Of a stretch of 64,000 nt of DNA, positions 51,923-60,650 are shown one piece after another (positions within the stretch are counted from its first letter, which is position 1; each line of letters starts with the position of its first letter). The DNA comes from Gammaproteobacteria bacterium (lineage in GTDB: Bacteria; Pseudomonadota; Gammaproteobacteria; Methylococcales; Methylomonadaceae). Location: assembly GCA_018830325.1 (NCBI GenBank), contig JAHJSQ010000010.1, forward strand, positions 23,673 to 87,672. Reading direction: 5' to 3'. A model generated the notes under the pieces. The model ran no database searches. It was not told the origin of the DNA and was given only the letters and a program-made list of their open reading frames with translations. Made by a program: the position numbers and the translations under genes.

Positions 51923-52795
51923 TTAATGACAGGCGGATTCCGGATTTGTACGGTTTCTTTTTCGGCTGAAAGAGACCAAACCGATTAAACCACTGCCCAG
52001 TAACCAGGCTGCTGCGGGAATTGGCACCGGTGATGCGCTAATGGTTAACTGATAATTTTCTACAGGACCGAAATTTTGTCCATTGACCACATTACCGCCT
52101 AAATAGATCGAATAAATTTGCCCAGCTAATGCGGTAAAGGTGATATCTCCGGAATCGGAATGTGTTTCATAAATAACGTTGTTCGTTCCGTGAGGGTTGT
52201 TCTCTTTGGCAGGGTCTTCATAGGCGCCGGATATATAGCCGATATTCCATGCTGCATGACGGCTATAGCCGGCCGTTCCATCATCCATTCCTTTAAATAC
52301 GCTTATTCCGAAGTTATTGATCAAAGGGCCTAACGATTCAGGGCTAATAGTGATCACGGCGGTTACATGAGATTTCAATAATCCGTAATCCGTGTGATGC
52401 GCCCAACCTTGCGTAAACCCCGGGTTAGACTCGTTAACGGGCCAGGAGCCCCAGGCGCCGTCAGCGGTATCTATATCAACGTTAGCGCCGTAAACCGAAA
52501 GGGCATGTGCCTGTGAAACCTCATGGCTTTCATTGGCTGAGTGAATGGCTACCGCCCAGTTCATCGCCTGTTTACCGACATAGCCGAATGGGCTTTCGCC
52601 GCCCGTTGTGCCGACCCAAGGGACCTGTGCGCCGGAATTTCCGGAACCGTCTACTCGGGTCCATCCATCGGTACCGGATGAAGCGATGTAAGTATTGTAC
52701 ATAACATGAGCAGAGGCATTCGGCATGGCGCCAACAGTCATTGCGGCGCTGGTAACGGCCATAGCAACTGCTTTAGCTAATGGTTTTTTTTTCAT
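51923..52795 (-). CDS. Secreted VPxPA-CTERM protein with N-terminal His and a WAH motif
   Basis: 290 residues; AAGGAG precedes the ATG at 52795. The signal peptide ends ASA, giving His30-Val-Met-Tyr as mature N-terminus. QGWAHHTDYG holds W131-A-H133-H134, and KSHVTAVITI (H143) aligns with the DSHQ segments of the HxxW paralogues. GISVFKGMDDG, YSRHAAWN and IYLGGNV follow. The tail is VPIPAAAWLLGSGLIGLVSF plus Lys/Arg. It is convergent with the 50693 gene and lies between the two peroxidase genes, so it may be the substrate or partner of one of them. Copper binding is an inference. Confidence 0.8.
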   Translation of the reverse strand: MKKKPLAKAVAMAVTSAAMTVGAMPNASAHVMYNTYIASSGTDGWTRVDGSGNSGAQVPWVGTTGGESPFGYVGKQAMNWAVAIHSANESHEVSQAHALSVYGANVDIDTADGAWGSWPVNESNPGFTQGWAHHTDYGLLKSHVTAVITISPESLGPLINNFGISVFKGMDDGTAGYSRHAAWNIGYISGAYEDPAKENNPHGTNNVIYETHSDSGDITFTALAGQIYSIYLGGNVVNGQNFGPVENYQLTISASPVPIPAAAWLLGSGLIGLVSFSRKRNRTNPESACH

Positions 52796-53346
52796 CGATT
52801 GAACTCCTTGTTTAGTTTAATATTTTTGCATTTTAAATTTCGGTAACGTTTTCATAGGCCGCTGTCGAAACATAATGCGCAAAGGTATGTTTTAGTGAGG
52901 TTGGTTGTATTGTTTCCGGCCCTTGTAGGGAGGGGCTGCCAAGTGGTTCTGGGTAAATACGCATCTTTTTGAGGTCTTTCATTTGACTATCGAGGTAACG
53001 ATTTGTCTAAAGGCTTATACCAAGATGCATAAATATTTAAGGGACATTCAATAAATGTGAGGCTTACCTTAAGTCGCTCGAGATTGTATCCTCTGCCGAA
53101 ATTTAACTACCGTTAGTTAAAAAGCAAAATAAATGCCATCTTTACCATTTAAGCTGCTCTAAATAGGATTAATTTTTTTTACGAGTCATTATAATAGTGC
53201 GGCTCTATCTTATTGATTTATATTATCTATACGCAGGTCGTTTTGGAGGGTATTCCGGTTAAGTAGTCCCTTGCTTAAATTTAGCGAGAGACTGGTTGAT
53301 CGATAGGGTAGGCTGGGTTGTCAATAGGTGATATGACTCAATGCTA
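52796..53346. other. Gene-free upstream region of the 51923 gene
   Basis: About 550 bp of AT-rich sequence with no repeat family member and no credible gene. It presumably holds the promoter for the minus-strand gene. Confidence 0.4.
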
Positions 53347-53362
53347 TGTGTCATATCACACA
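53347..53362. promoter_or_regulatory. Operator-like site TGTGTCATATCACACA
   Basis: A 16-bp palindrome with one mismatch between arms, extended by TA on both sides. It lies about 550 bases upstream of the minus-strand gene at 52795 and about 1 kb upstream of 54355. Confidence 0.55.
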
Positions 53363-53852
53363 TAAACCAACTTGATTAAAGATAGGCTTCAGCCAAAATC
53401 TAAACGGCATTGATGATTAGGGACTAATTCTGGCGTTATTCTCGAAAGGTCTCCAAATATAAAACAAAAGAACAAAAAAAAAGGGGGGGGGCTGGCTACA
53501 GGGTAAACGCATTAAAACAGAATATAAAATCAAATGGTTATAATGCATAGTGTTTTCAGTAATTTCATAGTAGCAGTTTTTAGTGCCACAAAATAAAAAC
53601 TAACAAATAAAATGGTCTGCAAGCTTAGGTTGAATAGTCGTAACATATTGATATGGGATTTATTTTAATGCGTTTACCCTGGGGCAGGTTAGTTTTTTCT
53701 TCCCCCTTTTTCTTCTTTTCATCAATTACTTCACATTTGCGTAATGAAAGGTTTATTAAGCGCATTATCCGAGTAATTTAGCCGCTCTCCTCATTTTTAA
53801 AAAATATCAGTGCCGCAGGCAAGATCGGGAAAGTGAAACATCGATAGGAGGG
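53363..53852. repeat. MITE-like element with perfect 19-bp inverted ends and an A/G homopolymer
   Basis: CAGGGTAAACGCATTAAAA at 53499-53517 and its exact inverse at 53663-53681 bound a 183-bp AT-rich interior. Just left is an A-run followed by a G9 run (about 53472-53491). No coding potential was seen. Confidence 0.65.
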
Positions 53853-53868
53853 TGTGTGATATCACGCA
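53853..53868. promoter_or_regulatory. Operator-like site TGTGTGATATCACGCA
   Basis: This copy continues with CTTTTG on the right, as the site at 17333 does. It lies 486 bases before the ATG of the CorA-like gene at 54355. Confidence 0.55.
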
Positions 53869-54354
53869 CTTTTGTGTCTAGTCACGTGTTTTTAGCATGG
53901 TTATCGGGGTTTTGATTTTCGAAGCCGCAACTGCAAGCCGTAAACCTAAAGCGTTTCGGCTAGCTTTTAAATAATAAAAACGCATCAAAGTTCGTTTCGA
54001 CTTAAGTCTAGGAAAATTTATCTTCATATTCAGTGTGGCTCGTATTTTGCTTAACATATAAAGTTGCATTTTTGTAGCTATGGTAAGTTGCCACACTCGT
54101 CGCAAGGCGGGGTCGGAAAGCCGCGGGTCTGATTCAGATAGCCGGGTTACCTCCTAGGAGCTTTGGGGAGAGCAGGAAAGCATATCGATAATGGGGGTTA
54201 TCGATACGGCAGTCTCGCAATACAAGCTCGCTAAACTGGAGTTGTTTATTTCGGCGGACGGCCTAAAAACATCAGACAATTCCAAAATTTAACGACAACT
54301 TAAATCTACCACACCCGGATAAAAAAAACGTGATGTGGTTTGGGGAATTAAATA
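53869..54354. other. Upstream region of the CorA-like gene
   Basis: A 75-codon basic frame on the minus strand (53878-54105) has no family features and was not accepted. ACCACA at 54309 pairs with TGTGGT near 54335 in the leader. GGGGA before the ATG at 54355 is the ribosome binding site. Confidence 0.4.
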
Positions 54355-55221
54355 ATGAATATATCTGTACAATCTGTGTTCAAGTCTACATTGGCCGTAG
54401 CGACTTTGGCATTGACTAGCGGCGCCGCGATGGCAGCCGGTGCTGTCAATCCCAATGGATCTGGCCAAGGCAATTCGTTCTGGGTAGACGGCAATGTGAT
54501 TTCAAGTGCAGGCGGCTCTATTGCAACCAACGCCTTTACAACTAGCGTAAATGGTTACGCGAGCAACGCCTCATTGGGGAATGCTGCTTGGGCCCATGCG
54601 GGTAACAAATGGTTTACATTTTATTTGACAGAGTCCGCGACAACTACGGTTACCGTTGCAGCAGTCAATGCCGGTGATATGTCACCGGGCTTTACAGTGT
54701 GGCGGACTGACGGCGAGTTCGACGGCGGAACTGGCGGTACCGGTGAAGTACCTGGTATCGCTAGCGGCCCACAAGGTGTTCCACACTCTTTCAACCAAGT
54801 CGGAGCGATTGGAACTTACGGAACCTATTGGATGACCGATGACAGTATTACGACTCCCGCTTATGGTGTTGACAACAAGACAGTCGGCAACAGTGCTAAC
54901 GGAGCATTGGAAACGATGGGCTACGCGAATTCAGGCCCAGCTTCCGGAACAACAGCCTGGGGCGCGGAGTTACAAATTGGCGCTTATGACGGCAATGGTT
55001 TGGTGAGTGGTTCTATTGTACCGGGCGAATCTGCCAGTTTGATGCTAAACGATCTGGCGGCGGGTTGGTATGCGGTTTATGTAGGGGGGGCTGATGGGTC
55101 ATTGGGTGGTTCGCCGATGACTATGGCCGTATCTAGCGTTCCGGTACCAGCAGCTGTTTGGTTGTTCGGCACTGCATTGGTCGGTTTAATGGGTTCTGCG
55201 CGAAGAAAAGCTCAAGCATAA
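54355..55221 (+). CDS. CorA/MopE-like copper protein candidate with VPxPA-CTERM tail
   Basis: 288 residues. The signal peptide ends AMA (about 25-27). NAAWAHAGNKWFTFYLTES contains W79-A-H81, and the only other His is H144 (GVPHSFNQ). MopE and CorA bind Cu(I) through two His and a kynurenine made from the Trp in a W-x-H motif; here that spacing and the absence of any other His match. SPGFTVWRTDG and GWYAVYVGG align with the HxxW paralogues, so all may share one beta-sandwich fold. The tail is VPVPAAVWLFGTALVGLMGS plus Arg/Lys. The SACCP/CorB-like gene lies 573 bases downstream, echoing the corA-corB order. The function is inferred. Confidence 0.75.
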   Translation: MNISVQSVFKSTLAVATLALTSGAAMAAGAVNPNGSGQGNSFWVDGNVISSAGGSIATNAFTTSVNGYASNASLGNAAWAHAGNKWFTFYLTESATTTVTVAAVNAGDMSPGFTVWRTDGEFDGGTGGTGEVPGIASGPQGVPHSFNQVGAIGTYGTYWMTDDSITTPAYGVDNKTVGNSANGALETMGYANSGPASGTTAWGAELQIGAYDGNGLVSGSIVPGESASLMLNDLAAGWYAVYVGGADGSLGGSPMTMAVSSVPVPAAVWLFGTALVGLMGSARRKAQA

Positions 55222-55794
55222 AGGGCCAGCAATTCCCAGTTTAAGCATTTTCGCCGCTCTTATAGTGTGGGGTATGCCTGTCGAGGAACGCCTTAAACCC
55301 AGCACCTAAATCCAGCGCCTAAATTCCATAGGTCTTTGGCAATGATTCAAAATCATGGCTTATTTAGGTGCTGGATGAATTATCCCAGATAGTTAATCAT
55401 AGCTAATGGCTCATGGAATTTAGGTGCTGGGTAAACCCATCCATGGGGGCTTGACGGCAGCTCGAACGCCAGGGATGGCGTGAATGCAGATTTTGCAGGA
55501 GCAAAAATCTGCCCTGCTGCCGACATCCTCGCCAAGCACCCCCCCACACCCTTTTTGATCCCCAATTGGGAATTGCTGATAAAGGGCAGTTTCAAGGAGA
55601 TATCGAAGCGCACGGAAGCGCATGTACTTTGGCTATGTCTGTGCCTGGCTATGCTTGGATTGAATATAAGGTTGCAAAAGAAATCTACCTTTTATTTAGT
55701 ACTGCCAGTTTTAATGGCATGACTGCTCAAGATTAAATTTTTTAAAATTAAAATAATGAAGGATTCTAAATAAATGAACCTTCGGAGTTGATAG
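55222..55794. repeat. Family F copy interrupted by a family H element
   Basis: Family F (about 55240-55560; tcgaggaacgcc ... acccatccatgggggc, gcagattttgcagg, gccctgctgccgac). At 55298-55431 a 134-bp family H element (CCCAGCACCTAAAT ... AATTTAGGTGCTGGG) is inserted with the 4-bp duplication TAAA; the uninterrupted sequence is at about 7985. The family H element looks itself composite. The right part holds the leader of 55795 (GGAG before ATG). Confidence 0.75.
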
Positions 55795-57981
55795 ATGACA
55801 AATTTTCGTCATGTTTATTTTTATGTTTTGGGGTTGGTTGCTTTATTGATAAGCCATTCTGTCTCCGCGACAGGCGTAGGTCCCATGCCGATTAGTCTCA
55901 AGCATTTGCAAGTGCCTGAAGTACCGGGCTTGCTAGATGGTGCCGAGCCAATTGTAGTTAACAAAAATGCAGCCATCGCGCTTGGAAAAGCATTGTTTTG
56001 GGATACGAATGTCGGAAGTGATGGAATGGCTTGCGGTTCATGCCATTTTCACGCCGGCGCCGATCGTCGAGTCAAAAATCAGTTAAATCCGGGAGCTAAG
56101 TCCAAATCATTAGAAGAACAAGCATTCGATCTGTCATCATCCAATGATGAAATGGGGCCCAATTATACTCTTAGTCGCCGCGATTTCCCTTTTCATCGCC
56201 GATTCAATCCTTTGAGTCATGCATCACCGGTATCATTTAATTCTGACGATGTGGTTTCGTCATCAGGGACTTTTAGTGGCGAATTTATCAATACCAGTCG
56301 AACAGGTAATGCAAATGATGCATGTGACCGCGATGCGGACCCGGTTTTTCATGTCAATGGAACCAATACCCGTAGAGTCGAACCCCGCAATACGCCAACT
56401 GTGATTAATTCGGTTTTCAATCATCGAAATTTTTGGGATGGACGCGCAAATAATGTTTTCAATGGAAGTAGTTCATGGGGGGATCGTGATCCTGATGCAG
56501 GTGTTTGGGTAAAAATCAATACTCGCAATGTTGCCAAACAAAGGTTGCATTTAATCAATTCTTCGTTGGCATCACTGGCAGTGGTTCCTCCCCTTAGCGA
56601 TACGGAAATGGGCTGTAGAAGCCGAACGATGATGGATGTCGGAAGGAAATTGTTAGCGCGTCGGCCTTTAGAAAATCAAAAAGTCCATTGGAACGACAGT
56701 GTTTTGGGTGGTCTGAGTTTTAGTAAACCCGGTAATTTAAAAAATGGGCTGAATACAACGTATTCGAATTTAATTAAACAGTCTTTTAACAATAAATATT
56801 GGTCATATACTCGGCGAGGCAAATTTGGCGGTCCTTCTGGTGAATTGCCTTATGATCAGATGGAAGCGAATTTCGCAATGTTTTTTGGATTGGCCCTGCA
56901 GCTTTATCAATCCACGTTGATTTCGGATGAATCGCCTTTTGATCTAAGTGCTAGAGATAGCAGTCAACAACCTATTGATTTGACCGCCTCCGAGCGAAGA
57001 GGCTTGGATTTGTTTAGAGAAAGCGAATGCAATCTCTGTCATATAGGTCCAAACTTTACCGCGGCGGCAATAAATTCGAATGCTGAGTTGAATAAAGCGC
57101 ATCCTGAAGTGTTCGGAGACGTTGCGTTTCATATGAGCGCATCAAAAAATGTTGTTAATCGTATTCTGATTACCACTTCTGCAGCATTTTTCGATAGTGG
57201 ATTTGCTTCAACGGGCGTTGCCGAAGAAAATAGTGATGTCGGTGTCGGCGGTGTTGATATATTCGGACACCCATTATCGTTCAGTTTGCAGTATATGCAG
57301 CATTTGGCCGGAAACGAAGAAGCAGTCGTTGATAATGTAGTTAAATTAAGCCGCGCATGTGATTTTCAATTGCCGCTTGCGATGAACTCTATTCCCCCTT
57401 ATCTAACCAGTCTTTTTACACCGCTCGATGGTGTAGTACCGCAATCGACTGAGGATTGTTTTCTTCCGTTGACACATGCTTATTTACCATCTCCAGAAGC
57501 AGCTCAAGCCGAATTAAGTAAAACGGATACTGTAAAAATGGTTGCCGCTGTAAAGGGAGCATTTAAAATTCCTGGCCTTCATAATGTTGAATTGACGGGC
57601 CCATATATGCATAACGGCAGCATGGCAACTTTGGAAGAAGTGATCGAATTTTATACGCGTGGAGGTAACTTTCATCATCACGCCAAACAAATCGACAAAG
57701 TATTTCCACTCGCGAATCTCCAGTTTTCCGAGCAAAATCGTGCTGATCTCGTTGCTTTCTTAAAAACATTGACGGATGACCGGGTTAAGTATGAAAAAGC
57801 TCCGTTCGATCATCCCGAGATAAAAATTCCGCACGGTCATGTCGGCGATAATCTCGCAGTCAACGACGGGCACTCGTTGTCGCCCAATTTAGCGCAAGAT
57901 GAATTTTTACTGATCGAAGCGGTAGGGGCAGAAGGCAACATGTCGCCGCTATTACCGTTCGAAAATTATTTGGCTCCATAA
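55795..57981 (+). CDS. Surface di-heme cytochrome c peroxidase-like protein (CorB/SACCP type)
   Basis: 728 residues. The signal peptide ends VSA (about 23-25). Heme motifs CGSCH (C80-H84) and CNLCH (C412-H416) have the same spacing as in the paralogue at 48405. [20 protein letters not shown] is conserved. It lies downstream of the CorA-like gene at 54355, the order known for corA-corB of Methylomicrobium album. A likely role is H2O2-dependent oxidation of the Trp in the copper protein, by analogy with MbnH/MbnP, though ordinary peroxide reduction is an alternative. Lower G+C than the 48405 paralogue suggests different histories. Confidence 0.85.
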   Translation: MTNFRHVYFYVLGLVALLISHSVSATGVGPMPISLKHLQVPEVPGLLDGAEPIVVNKNAAIALGKALFWDTNVGSDGMACGSCHFHAGADRRVKNQLNPGAKSKSLEEQAFDLSSSNDEMGPNYTLSRRDFPFHRRFNPLSHASPVSFNSDDVVSSSGTFSGEFINTSRTGNANDACDRDADPVFHVNGTNTRRVEPRNTPTVINSVFNHRNFWDGRANNVFNGSSSWGDRDPDAGVWVKINTRNVAKQRLHLINSSLASLAVVPPLSDTEMGCRSRTMMDVGRKLLARRPLENQKVHWNDSVLGGLSFSKPGNLKNGLNTTYSNLIKQSFNNKYWSYTRRGKFGGPSGELPYDQMEANFAMFFGLALQLYQSTLISDESPFDLSARDSSQQPIDLTASERRGLDLFRESECNLCHIGPNFTAAAINSNAELNKAHPEVFGDVAFHMSASKNVVNRILITTSAAFFDSGFASTGVAEENSDVGVGGVDIFGHPLSFSLQYMQHLAGNEEAVVDNVVKLSRACDFQLPLAMNSIPPYLTSLFTPLDGVVPQSTEDCFLPLTHAYLPSPEAAQAELSKTDTVKMVAAVKGAFKIPGLHNVELTGPYMHNGSMATLEEVIEFYTRGGNFHHHAKQIDKVFPLANLQFSEQNRADLVAFLKTLTDDRVKYEKAPFDHPEIKIPHGHVGDNLAVNDGHSLSPNLAQDEFLLIEAVGAEGNMSPLLPFENYLAP

Positions 57982-58609
57982 ATGCGAATTAAGATCTCAT
58001 GAAAGAGCTATTAAACTGTCTTACGCCGAAAATCTTGGAAACGGGGCTAGCGAAATGAACATTTTTAGTCACCGATAGCCGGAGCACCGAGTGTTTTGCT
58101 GAAATCTGTGCGAATAGCGCAGACGGAGGCAAAATAAATACAAGGCATTACGAGCCGGCGTCAAGCCATCTGCGAGAGTGCTACGGATCCGTATCGAGTT
58201 TACGAGGATGTGGTGTAGTGGTGCGAACGCTGGGAGGAATCGGGGGGCCGAAGGCAATAGCAGCGAGTCGCGTAATTTTTGCTGATTTTACAAGCAGGAT
58301 GTCCGGATAAATCTTTCGCAAAAATAGCGACTACGCTGGAATAGTCATATCAAATTTCCGAACACAATATGTATCATCATTTTGTATAAGGTTAAGCCTA
58401 TTCGAACCCCAAAATGCCGTAGCTTATATGTAATCAGTTATTCTCAAGTCTTCAAATATCTACAAAATACCCCTAATCCTCATCTTTCTGTAAAGTGGTA
58501 AATACCCTTCATAGCGGAATATCGTTGTTATTTACTAAAAACAGTTGATGCTATAATCCTTGCATATCCTTGAGTTCGAGAAGCAGTCGTCGTGATTGCT
58601 GTCCTCAAG
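57982..58609. other. Gene-free stretch, nothing recognised
   Basis: About 630 bp with no member of repeat families A-H and no credible gene. A GC-richer block at 58075-58260 carries only a short minus-strand frame without a signal, ribosome binding site or known family. Confidence 0.4.
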
Positions 58610-58873
58610 TTAAACCGGGCATCCTTCCAATTTGTAAATTGCGTAGCCTTGCTTGTCGATTTGTTTCCTCAATTCCGGCGGTGCTTCGGTGCTATGGCAA
58701 AACATGCAATTGGTTTGGTTGACAATGGCATTGGGTTCGCCAATATCGGTAAGCCATTCTTTTGCGTAAGTCATGGCTTTATCCTGGTCTTTTTCATCAA
58801 GAACTACGTCAAAGTGCATTATCTTTCCTTTGGCGGTCTTTGCATAGGTATCGTATACGTGGGATATGGGCAT
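58610..58873 (-). CDS. DUF2024 family protein
   Basis: 87 residues from ATG 58873, with GAGG upstream. MPISHVYDTYAKTAKGKIMHFDVVL and CMFCHSTEAPPELRKQIDKQ plus YAIYKLEGCP are the DUF2024 signatures; two Cys and a His (CMFCH) may bind metal. Despite the CxxCH sequence it has no signal peptide, so it is not a c-type cytochrome. A longer frame to 59041 adds residues without family match. It is divergent from the MarR gene at 59073 across a 199-bp region holding a perfect operator-like palindrome, so it is a likely target of that regulator. Confidence 0.87.
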   Translation of the reverse strand: MPISHVYDTYAKTAKGKIMHFDVVLDEKDQDKAMTYAKEWLTDIGEPNAIVNQTNCMFCHSTEAPPELRKQIDKQGYAIYKLEGCPV

Positions 58874-58987
58874 AATGATTAAGTCCTCTAAAAAAGCCGG
58901 CGGAAAATCCGCCGGTATTAAAGTTCTAATACGAGGGATAGCAATGTCCTTCCTGGATGTAAAAAAAGCATGACAGAAAGTCATTAT

Positions 58988-59006
58988 TTGTTTCGAATCG
59001 AAACAA
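58988..59006. promoter_or_regulatory. 19-bp perfect palindrome, likely MarR operator
   Basis: TTGTTTCGA-A-TCGAAACAA lies between the divergent DUF2024 and MarR genes, 66 bases before the MarR ATG. Symmetry, length and position fit a MarR-family operator controlling both genes. Confidence 0.6.
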
Positions 59007-59072
59007 GTGTTAATGTATGATAATATCTCTGCAGTTGTCAACAGAGAGTTAATACTTAATTAGCCGATTGCC

Positions 59073-59633
59073 ATGGAAACAGCCGATATATACAAAGTCA
59101 TTGAGCGCATGGCGGCCTTGATCAGGTCCGAAGAACGCAAAAGATGCACAGAACTGGGTATTCAGATCGTTCATTTTCAAGTTTTGGATTATTTGTCTCG
59201 ATGCAATAAATATAGTGATACGCCTGCGGCATTGACCCATTATTTGGGCATGACCAAAGGAACCGTTTCACAGACTTTACTGTTATTGGAAAGAAAAGGA
59301 TTTATTCGGAAAGTCCCCGATCTTGCCGACAAGCGCATGGTCCATTTGCAATTGGTTGCAGAGGGATGGGAGGTGTTGCGTCAAGCTTATCCGAAGGACT
59401 TATTTAATAAGGCTGCGGAATTCCTTGAAAAAAATTGTCCGGAGGTCGGTGATGCGCCTTTCATCGAAGCTTTGACCGCATTGCAAAAAGCGCACCAGTC
59501 ACATTCTTTCGGGCTTTGCGGAACATGCAAATATTTTACGACCAAGCCCGAAGGTTTCTTTTGCGGTTTGACTGGAGAACCGCTCACAAAATCCGATAGC
59601 GAAAAAATCTGCCAGGAACATACCGTTCCTTGA
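59073..59633 (+). CDS. MarR-family regulator with Cys-rich C-terminal tail
   Basis: 186 residues. Residues about 1-140 are a MarR winged helix (YLSRCNKYSDTPAALTHYLG, then GTVSQTLLLLERKGFIRKVP and the wing DKRMVHLQLVAEG). The tail after residue 145 has C149-x2-C152-x11-C164-x15-C180, followed by EH, a likely Fe-S or zinc site, so the protein could sense redox state or metal. Ordinary MarR proteins end near residue 150. It is divergent from DUF2024 with a perfect palindrome between them. The signal is unknown. Confidence 0.85.
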   Translation: METADIYKVIERMAALIRSEERKRCTELGIQIVHFQVLDYLSRCNKYSDTPAALTHYLGMTKGTVSQTLLLLERKGFIRKVPDLADKRMVHLQLVAEGWEVLRQAYPKDLFNKAAEFLEKNCPEVGDAPFIEALTALQKAHQSHSFGLCGTCKYFTTKPEGFFCGLTGEPLTKSDSEKICQEHTVP

Positions 59634-60650
59634 GGATTTGGCAAAAAATCATTTTTCGACAAAATTTTCTGTGCCGACATTCTCGGGTACTCAAGGTATA
59701 CTCGATCTTGCCTTCGCGGCACTGAATTCCGCCACAAATCCGTATGGAACGGATTTGCAATTACCAGGAGTGAATCCCTGGCGGAATGACGCTTAATTTG
59801 GCGCCTCTGTTCATTCCTACCTAATTCCCTTTTTTAAAGCTATGTATGCGGTAATAGTTGAAAACACCCGCTACTATCGGAAGCACTTTTAAATCCAAAA
59901 TGAATCCTGATTAGCAAGATGCTTCAGCTTGCCGAAGCCAAGTGTCCGAGCAGGGGCCGGTCGTAGTCGCAAAAACTAAAATATGCTGTTACCCAAGCTC
60001 CAGCTTGGGTAACCTGTTCAGGAAGCTCTAGCTTCCCGACATTCAAGAAAGATTGATCGAGCGAGTTGGGGTTGATTGTGAATGTGCGGAGATTGTGTCG
60101 GTCTCAGGAAGCTCTTGCCCTGAGCATGACGAAGGGAGCTTCCGGGGTGTCTTTCCCAAGCTGGAGCTTGGGAAAGAGCGTGATGTGGGTTGGCCGTTTT
60201 TAGCTTGAAGCTCATGGCTTGCGAACCCCGCCCTGCTAGGGATATGCTGATCTTTGGAATTTAGCTGAAGAACCTGCTAATCAGGAAATGAATTGTAGGG
60301 TACGCTGCGCGTACCTAATGTCGGCACAAGGCAGCACATGAGGGCGCGTTAAACTACGGATGGAACTGCTGTGGTACGCACAGCTTACCCTCCTCCACGC
60401 TCAGTGTATTGGAAAACAATCATTTACTATTTACTAAATGGTTTATTTAGTAGGAAAGATAACCGTTTCAACTTCTAACACGAACATAGCTTTTTTAAGG
60501 CTATGTATGCGGTAATAGTGTATCTATTCAGTCCCCCGGCAATTATCGTTCCCACGCTGGAGCGTTGGAACGATAGGGGTGTGAATAATTACTTCGAGAT
60601 TGGTGTAGTATTCACTTCAACTATTAACGCGAACATAGCTTTTTTAAAGG
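59634..60650. repeat. Composite repeat block: family D copies with nested A, C and E elements
   Basis: Family D begins at about 59840 (aaagctatgtatgcggtaat). A 380-bp family A element at 59906-60285 is inserted with the perfect 8-bp duplication AAATGAAT (59898-59905, 60286-60293). D resumes with a family C repeat (60294-60393) and ends near 60496 (cgaacatagctttttt). A second D copy starts at 60497 and is split by a ~70-bp family E element (attcagtcccccggcaatta ... ggtgtgaataa), ending near 60650. No credible gene is present. Confidence 0.75.

Noticed and set aside
51558..51926. Several overlapping 75-95 codon frames on both strands
   Set aside because: They are translations of the tandem 151-bp repeats.
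53878..54105. 75-codon basic minus-strand frame
   Set aside because: No ribosome binding site, no family features, and it sits in an AT-rich regulatory region.
58592..58882. 96-codon plus-strand frame
   Set aside because: It is antisense to the clear DUF2024 gene.
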